Made by a program: the position numbers and the translations under genes
DNA from: Halovenus salina
GTDB lineage: Archaea; Halobacteriota; Halobacteria; Halobacteriales; Haloarculaceae
NCBI RefSeq assembly: GCF_026410925.1
Contig: NZ_CP112972.1
Coordinates: 868,001-932,000, forward strand
DNA length: 64,000 nt
Direction: 5' to 3'
Part shown: positions 60,940 to 64,000 of the stretch, piece by piece
Layout: each line of letters starts with the position of its first letter
How positions within the stretch are numbered: the first letter of the stretch is position 1
The notes under the pieces: generated by a model
What the model saw: the letters and a program-made list of their open reading frames with translations, nothing else
What the model was told of the DNA's origin: nothing
Databases searched by the model: none

Positions 60940-62265
60940 GTGACAGGTCGAGGACTCATCGTCGGGTCGAGCGTGTCACACCGCGAGGCGTCGCTGGAGC
61001 AGCTCGAAGCGGCGACCGTCAAGAGCGGCGCCGAGGCGCTGACTGAGCTGCTGGCCGAGCCGGGCGTCGAGGAGGCGTTCGTCCTCCAGACCTGCAATCG
61101 AGTGGAGGCGTACGTCGTCGCCTCGGACCGGCAGGTGGGCAGCGAGGCGTTGGCGACGTTCCAGACGACTCCTGCGGCCCGGGAGATGGACCACGAGGAG
61201 AGCATCCGCCACCTCCTGCGGGTCGCTGCCGGCCTGGAGTCACTGGTGGTCGGCGAAGACCAGATTCTCGGGCAGGTCCGGGAGGCGTACGAGACCGCCC
61301 GGACCGAGGACGCGATTGGACCGGTGCTCGACGACGCCGTCACCAAGGCGCTCCGAGTGGGCGAGCGTGCACGCACCGAGACGGCAATCAACGACGGTGT
61401 CGTTTCGATTGCCAGCGCCGCCGTGAAACTCGCTGAGGAGACACACGGGCTGGCAGATACGACGGCTGCGGTCGTCGGTGCGGGCGAAATGGGGTCGCTC
61501 GCCGCGGAACACCTCGACGGAGCAGTCGACCGGCTGGTGCTCGCAAACCGGACTGTCGAGCGAGCCGAAGAGCTGGGTGACTTCCTGGAGGCTGACGGGA
61601 CAGCTGTCGAGGTGACCGGCCTCGACGGCCTCGCTGCGACACTTGGGTCCTGTGACATCGTCATCTCGTCGACCGGGAGCACGGACTGGGTGCTGGAGCC
61701 GGTCGCCTGCCGGCGTCTCGGAGAAACATTCATCGTCGATATCACACGCCCGCGGGACATCCCGCCGGCAGCGGACGAGATGGACCACCTCCGGGTCTAC
61801 GACCTCGACAAGCTGGAGACTGTCACCGAGAAGACCAGAGAGATGCGCCACGAGGCCGCCGCACGCGTCGAAGATATCGTCGACGAGGAGTTCGACCGCC
61901 TACTGACACAGTACAAACGAAAGCGTGCCGACACCGTTATCTCCTCGATGTACGAGAGCGCGGAACGTGTCAAGGCAAACGAACTGGAGACTGCGTTCAG
62001 GGAGACCGACTTCGACGAAGAACAACAGGCGGTCATCGAGGCGATGGCCGACGCTATCGTGAATCAGCTGCTTGCTGCCCCGACGAACAGTCTTCGTGAC
62101 GCTGCTGAGGAGGACGACTGGTCGACGATACACACGGCCTTGCAGTTGTTCGATCCGAACCTCGAAGGCGGCGGACCGCCCGCCTTCGTCGAAGAGATGG
62201 ATTTCGAGGAGATGCCGGAAAGCGTCAAACAGCAGCTGCTGACCGGGCTCGAAGCCGACGACTGA
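60940..62265 (+). CDS. hemA: Glutamyl-tRNA reductase
   Basis: First committed enzyme of C5-pathway tetrapyrrole (heme, cobalamin) synthesis, 441 residues. The catalytic Cys lies in EAFVLQTCNRVEAYV, the substrate-binding part has SHREASLEQLE, the NADPH domain starts with AAVVGAGEMGSLAAEHL, and the dimerisation helices fill the C-terminal third. The start is GTG. Genes for siroheme dehydrogenase, often just upstream of hemA in this group, are absent; instead a 63-codon frame ends in a GTGA overlap with the start. A TTTTTAAGCC element near 60791 suggests a leader of about 120 bases. Confidence 0.94.
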   Translation: MTGRGLIVGSSVSHREASLEQLEAATVKSGAEALTELLAEPGVEEAFVLQTCNRVEAYVVASDRQVGSEALATFQTTPAAREMDHEESIRHLLRVAAGLESLVVGEDQILGQVREAYETARTEDAIGPVLDDAVTKALRVGERARTETAINDGVVSIASAAVKLAEETHGLADTTAAVVGAGEMGSLAAEHLDGAVDRLVLANRTVERAEELGDFLEADGTAVEVTGLDGLAATLGSCDIVISSTGSTDWVLEPVACRRLGETFIVDITRPRDIPPAADEMDHLRVYDLDKLETVTEKTREMRHEAAARVEDIVDEEFDRLLTQYKRKRADTVISSMYESAERVKANELETAFRETDFDEEQQAVIEAMADAIVNQLLAAPTNSLRDAAEEDDWSTIHTALQLFDPNLEGGGPPAFVEEMDFEEMPESVKQQLLTGLEADD

Positions 62266-62306
62266 GCCGAACTGTTTTGAGTGTCGCACCCCTGGTGACA
62301 GGTGGC

Positions 62307-62585
62307 ATGACAGACCTGCTTTCGGACGAGGAAATCGACGTACAACTTCCGGACGGATGGGACCGCGAGGGCGAGGAAATCGTCAGGACCTACGAGTTCG
62401 ACTCCTACCTCGACGGCGTCGGCTTCGCGGCCGGCGCAGGCGGCGTGGCCGAGGACGCCTGGCATCACCCGGAGATAACCATCACCTACGGTGAGGTCGA
62501 AGTCCGACTGACGACGCACGACGCCGGCGGCATCACCGACAACGATATCCAGTTGGCCGAGCGGTTCGACGACATCTACGAGTAA
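62307..62585 (+). CDS. Pterin-4a-carbinolamine dehydratase
   Basis: Small enzyme of 92 residues that dehydrates 4a-hydroxytetrahydrobiopterin. The active-site block is present in the family form: EDAWHHPEITITYGEVEVRL (paired His) and TTHDAGGITDNDIQLA. The ATG at 62307 is chosen over a GTG ten codons upstream, because a TGTTTTGAG element lies 30 bases before it. Haloarchaea often carry this gene although the partner hydroxylase is rare; its role there may be in molybdopterin or pterin repair. Confidence 0.92.
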   Translation: MTDLLSDEEIDVQLPDGWDREGEEIVRTYEFDSYLDGVGFAAGAGGVAEDAWHHPEITITYGEVEVRLTTHDAGGITDNDIQLAERFDDIYE

Positions 62586-62650
62586 GCCGGTCGTGCTAGG
62601 GAGACACACGAACGGGATTGGTTTAATCGTCGTGACAGTCAAATGGTGGT

Positions 62651-63826
62651 ATGCGAAACACGTCTCGGCGGGCGCTTCTAGCAGCAGCCGGAACCGTTGC
62701 ACTCGCAGGCTGTACTGACGGGTCGTCAGACGACGGCGGTTCGGCGGACGGTGCCGATACCTCGAACAACGGAACTCCCGGAACTGCCGGAACAGAGCCA
62801 CCCGACACCTCCGGAAACAATGCCCGAGACGGTGGCAACGAACAGTCGACGGCCGACCCAGCAGACGTGGCGATGCCGTTGGCAGAGTCTGCGGTGTCGC
62901 TCTCGTACGACCTGCCGGCGCTGTCAGCGGACGCCGTCAGTGGGGGTCCGGGCAAAGATGTGATACCCTCGATAGACGACCCGACGTTCGACGACACAGG
63001 GTGGGGTGGCGAGAACCTGGAGCCGGGCGACCCGGTGTTCGGGGTTACACACAACGGCGTCGCAAAAGCCTACCCACAGTACATTCTCGTCTACCACGAA
63101 ATTGTCAACGATAGCTTCGACGGCAAGAACCTGGCAGTGACGTACTGTCCGCTGACCGGCAGTGCACTCGGATTCGAGCGCGGCGACGTCGAGTTCGGCG
63201 TGTCGGGTCGGCTGGTCAACAGCAACCTCATCATGTTCGACCGAGCGACCGACTCGTGGTGGCCACAGATTCACCCAGTCAACCCTGACGGCGAACTGCA
63301 GGGACAGACGCTGTCAGAGGTTCGGGTGACGTGGACGACCTGGGAACGGTGGAAAACGGCCTACCCAAAGACGAAGGTCCTGACCGAAGAGACGGGAGCT
63401 GTGCGGCGATACGGTGACGACCCGTACGGAGCGTACAACCCACGTGGCGGCTACTACGACCAAGACAGCACCCTGTTTGGTCCCCGCCACGAGAGCGACC
63501 AGTTCCACGCAAAAGAGGTGTTTATCGGCGCACGGAACAGTGACGGCAAGGTCGCATTCAACAAGGAGAGCCTTCGGGACGAGCGCCTGCTCGAAACGAC
63601 CGTCGGCGACACGCCGTACCTCGCGGCGTACCACGAGGCGCTCGACTCGGCATGGGTCTACCGGAATCCCGAGGAAACGTCAGTCGAGGCCGTCGAAAAC
63701 GGCTACGAGAGAGCCGACGGGACAGTTGATGCCGCAGACGAACTCCCACTGGAGTCAGTCAACGCCTTCGACGTCTTCTGGTTCTCGTGGTACGGGTTCT
63801 ATCCAGAGACGGAGGTCGTCTCCTGA
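62651..63826 (+). CDS. DUF3179 domain lipoprotein
   Basis: A 391-residue secreted protein. The N-terminus has a twin-arginine-like RNTSRRALLAAAG and a lipobox ALAGC at about residue 21, so it is probably lipid-anchored outside the membrane, followed by an acidic Ser/Gly linker to about residue 75. The DUF3179 domain fills the rest, with VFGVTHNGVAKAYPQYILVYHEIVND (broken here for length), VTYCPLTGSALGFER and FDRATDSWWPQ. The YCPLTG cysteine is invariant in the family. Function is unknown. Confidence 0.9.
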   Translation: MRNTSRRALLAAAGTVALAGCTDGSSDDGGSADGADTSNNGTPGTAGTEPPDTSGNNARDGGNEQSTADPADVAMPLAESAVSLSYDLPALSADAVSGGPGKDVIPSIDDPTFDDTGWGGENLEPGDPVFGVTHNGVAKAYPQYILVYHEIVNDSFDGKNLAVTYCPLTGSALGFERGDVEFGVSGRLVNSNLIMFDRATDSWWPQIHPVNPDGELQGQTLSEVRVTWTTWERWKTAYPKTKVLTEETGAVRRYGDDPYGAYNPRGGYYDQDSTLFGPRHESDQFHAKEVFIGARNSDGKVAFNKESLRDERLLETTVGDTPYLAAYHEALDSAWVYRNPEETSVEAVENGYERADGTVDAADELPLESVNAFDVFWFSWYGFYPETEVVS

Positions 63827-63831
63827 GCGCC

Positions 63832-64000
63832 ATGTCTGGAACGACCGCGGGACGAACCAGGCTCCGTGCGGTCCCGAAGGCAGCCAAGCAACGCCTCCGC
63901 GACACCGGGCGAGTTTCGGTTGGCGTGTTGGGTCGGCGCGACTCGCTGGCGGTCTTTCTCGCTGTCACCGCCAGCTACCTGTTCGCGTACCTGTACGCAA
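63832..64000 (+). CDS. Membrane protein, N-terminal part (cut by window end)
   Basis: An open frame from the ATG at 63832 runs to the end of the window. The first 35 residues are basic (RTRLRAVPKAAKQRLR), followed by the start of a membrane helix (LAVFLAVTASYLFAYLYA). It begins six bases after the DUF3179 stop and is probably co-transcribed with it. No family can be named from this fragment. Confidence 0.6.
   Translation, partial: MSGTTAGRTRLRAVPKAAKQRLRDTGRVSVGVLGRRDSLAVFLAVTASYLFAYLYA

Noticed and set aside
1-64000. CRISPR arrays, rRNA genes, RNase P or 7S RNA
   Set aside because: No regularly spaced repeats with unique spacers and no recognisable conserved RNA sequence were seen other than tRNA-Arg.

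Overview
The window comes from a halophilic archaeon (class Halobacteria). Proteins are strongly acidic, codons are GC-rich, many genes look leaderless with a TATA-like element 25-30 bases before the start, and the content is typical of the group: HalX response regulator, Bat-like and DICT-domain regulators, HemAT, a TFB, archaeal MBF1, flap endonuclease and a ba3-type oxidase. The species cannot be told from the sequence.

Left flank (1-18,911): a tightly overlapping Mrp/Mnh-type cation/proton antiporter operon of nine genes, the first cut by the window edge; flap endonuclease; a ba3-type terminal oxidase operon with small membrane subunits, next to a FixI/CopA-like copper ATPase; a HalX regulator, an MBF1-like factor, a DJ-1/PfpI protein, a coupled hisC - adenylate-kinase-like - CDP-alcohol transferase operon, and tRNA-Arg(CCT).

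Accessory region (18,912-47,703): this looks like an integrative element of about 28.8 kb. The last 13 bases of the tRNA-Arg gene recur at 47,704, beside a tyrosine recombinase. Both ends carry the same two palindromic sequences with the same 20-base spacing in mirror order. Inside are transposase remnants, small hypothetical genes and MITE-like repeats. The cargo has two parts. The first is a sensory block: Bat-like regulator, DICT protein, HemAT oxygen transducer, membrane chemotaxis transducer, hybrid kinase, KaiC-like ATPase and a LOV-type histidine kinase. Three promoters here share the palindrome TATCTAGATA (one copy imperfect) at the same distance from a TATA-like element. The second is an iron-sulfur/redox block: SufB, Zn-type ferredoxin, zinc-ribbon protein and an orphan 2-oxoacid:ferredoxin oxidoreductase beta subunit, then TFB, Lrp/AsnC and an IscA-type protein. 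A low-GC SelO gene lies between the two parts, and two low-GC zinc-ribbon membrane proteins lie near the right end.

Right flank (47,717-64,000): a TetR regulator divergent from an MMPL/RND exporter with two candidate operators; a cupin/zinc-ribbon protein; a 44-residue acidic protein; an FAD-linked oxidase; a phnDCE-type ABC transporter operon ending in a P-loop kinase; a cis-prenyltransferase convergent with a degenerate paralogue; cold-shock protein; glutamyl-tRNA reductase; pterin dehydratase; a DUF3179 lipoprotein; and the start of a membrane protein cut by the window end.

A 119-base MITE-like repeat occurs three times (41,786; 46,347 reversed; 52,819), so this repeat is active both inside and outside the element.
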